DNA of 41,131 nt, taken from contig CAYTAP010000015.1 of assembly GCA_964435775.1 (NCBI GenBank), forward strand, positions 1 to 41,131, in the 5' to 3' direction. The stretch is from CAYTAP01 sp964435775 (GTDB taxonomy: Bacteria; Planctomycetota; Phycisphaerae; Tepidisphaerales; Tepidisphaeraceae). How positions within the stretch are numbered: the stretch's first letter is position 1; every line of letters begins with the position of its first letter. This document shows, piece by piece, positions 40,865 to 41,131 of this stretch. A program made the translations under genes and the position numbers. The notes beneath the pieces are model-generated. The model saw only the letters and a program-made list of their open reading frames with translations. It made no database searches and had not been told where the DNA came from.

Positions 40865-41131
40865 TCACATCGGCTCGTTGGCGATCGTTTCATCGTAGAT
40901 GCGAAGGAGCTTGGTCTTGTCGAAGATCATTTCCTGGCGGGTCAGGCCGACGATGTCGTAGATGTGGGTCAGCTCGATGGCATCGACCGGGCACGCCTCC
41001 TCGCACATGCCGCAGTAGATGCAGCGGAGCTCGTCAATGTCGAACTTCACCGGATATTTTTCGCGGTCAGGCCACGGGGACGCATCGGCCTCGATGTGAA
41101 TGCAATGCGCCGGACAGGCCGTGGAACACAT
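40865..41131 (-). CDS. nuoI: NADH-quinone oxidoreductase subunit I, C-terminal part
   Basis: Eighty-eight codons to the window edge, open at the 5' side. CSTACPAHCIHIEA is the end of the first [4Fe-4S] motif (the usual preceding CVACQM would lie outside), and CIYCGMCEEACPVDAIEL is the second complete ferredoxin motif. The spacing and the EKYPVKFDIDELRC stretch between them are typical of NuoI, which carries the N6a and N6b clusters linking the hydrophilic arm of complex I to the membrane. The Met at 41131 is internal to the first motif and is not the true start. It ends 117 bases before the dapB start. Confidence 0.93.
   Translation of the reverse strand: MCSTACPAHCIHIEADASPWPDREKYPVKFDIDELRCIYCGMCEEACPVDAIELTHIYDIVGLTRQEMIFDKTKLLRIYDETIANEPM

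Noticed and set aside
1..41131. CRISPR arrays, tRNA or rRNA genes and insertion-sequence transposases
   Set aside because: No regularly spaced direct repeats, no tRNA-like cloverleaf with the conserved arms, no rRNA sequence and no transposase-like protein was seen.

Overview
This window is about 41 kb of GC-rich bacterial chromosome from a draft assembly, with one 38-base N-run inside argJ. It most resembles a planctomycete, probably Phycisphaerae-like. The grounds are a tandem DUF4159 protein beside a MoxR ATPase, a sorbosone-dehydrogenase-type secreted beta-propeller, an 'alternative' GlmU next to GlmS, PEP-CTERM-like C-termini, Uma2 and DUF2203 proteins, and abundant palindromic intergenic repeats. 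This taxonomic call is an inference from gene content. No rRNA, tRNA, CRISPR array or transposase gene was seen.

Layout. 1-1.7 kb: start of a truncated NAD-dependent epimerase gene (minus) and argJ. 1.8-7.8 kb: a NarI-like membrane protein with a C-terminal four-cysteine ribbon, a cupin, a deacetylase-like protein, a decayed RelE/ParE toxin, an intact BrnT-like/ribbon-helix-helix toxin-antitoxin pair, and a NasA/NarB-type molybdopterin oxidoreductase. 7.7-12.6 kb: a GT39-like membrane glycosyltransferase, an alpha/beta hydrolase carrying a palindromic element in frame, a thioredoxin-like protein and an alternative GlmU. 12.7-18.5 kb: glmS, Nudix, a Lys/Ala-rich basic protein, mobA, mgtE and a GNAT acetyltransferase. 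18.8-24.6 kb: double DUF4159, Uma2, MoxR, DUF2203, sorbosone dehydrogenase and a Rieske protein. 24.6-29.7 kb: secreted proteins (trypsin-like protease with PEP-CTERM, a small PEP-CTERM-like protein and a large glycoside hydrolase). 29.9-32.4 kb: RidA, DUF4332, pyrH and a small membrane protein. 32.5-35.8 kb: a nitric oxide reductase operon (small membrane protein, dihaem NorC, NorB) with a good promoter/operator and a strong terminator. 35.8-41.1 kb: an MGMT-domain protein, a MarR regulator, a second GT39-like protein, a KefB-type antiporter, dapB and the 3' part of nuoI.

How the genes work together. There is a nitrogen-oxide theme. A putative nitrate reductase with its possible membrane electron donor, MobA for its cofactor, a Rieske protein that could serve a reductase, and a full cNOR operon all lie within 35 kb. 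Cell-wall amino-sugar synthesis is represented by GlmS and the alternative GlmU, which lie convergently.

The most striking non-genic signal is a set of inverted-pair palindromes. Their arms begin with GTAG (or GGAG) at the foot of a small hairpin, which is the hallmark of REP/REPIN elements mobilised by RAYT (Y1) transposases. They occur in several sequence families. One is inserted in frame, with a 12-bp flanking duplication, inside a hydrolase gene, so it is translated. Several genes also have a -10 box placed so that transcription would begin at or next to the start codon, suggesting leaderless mRNAs.
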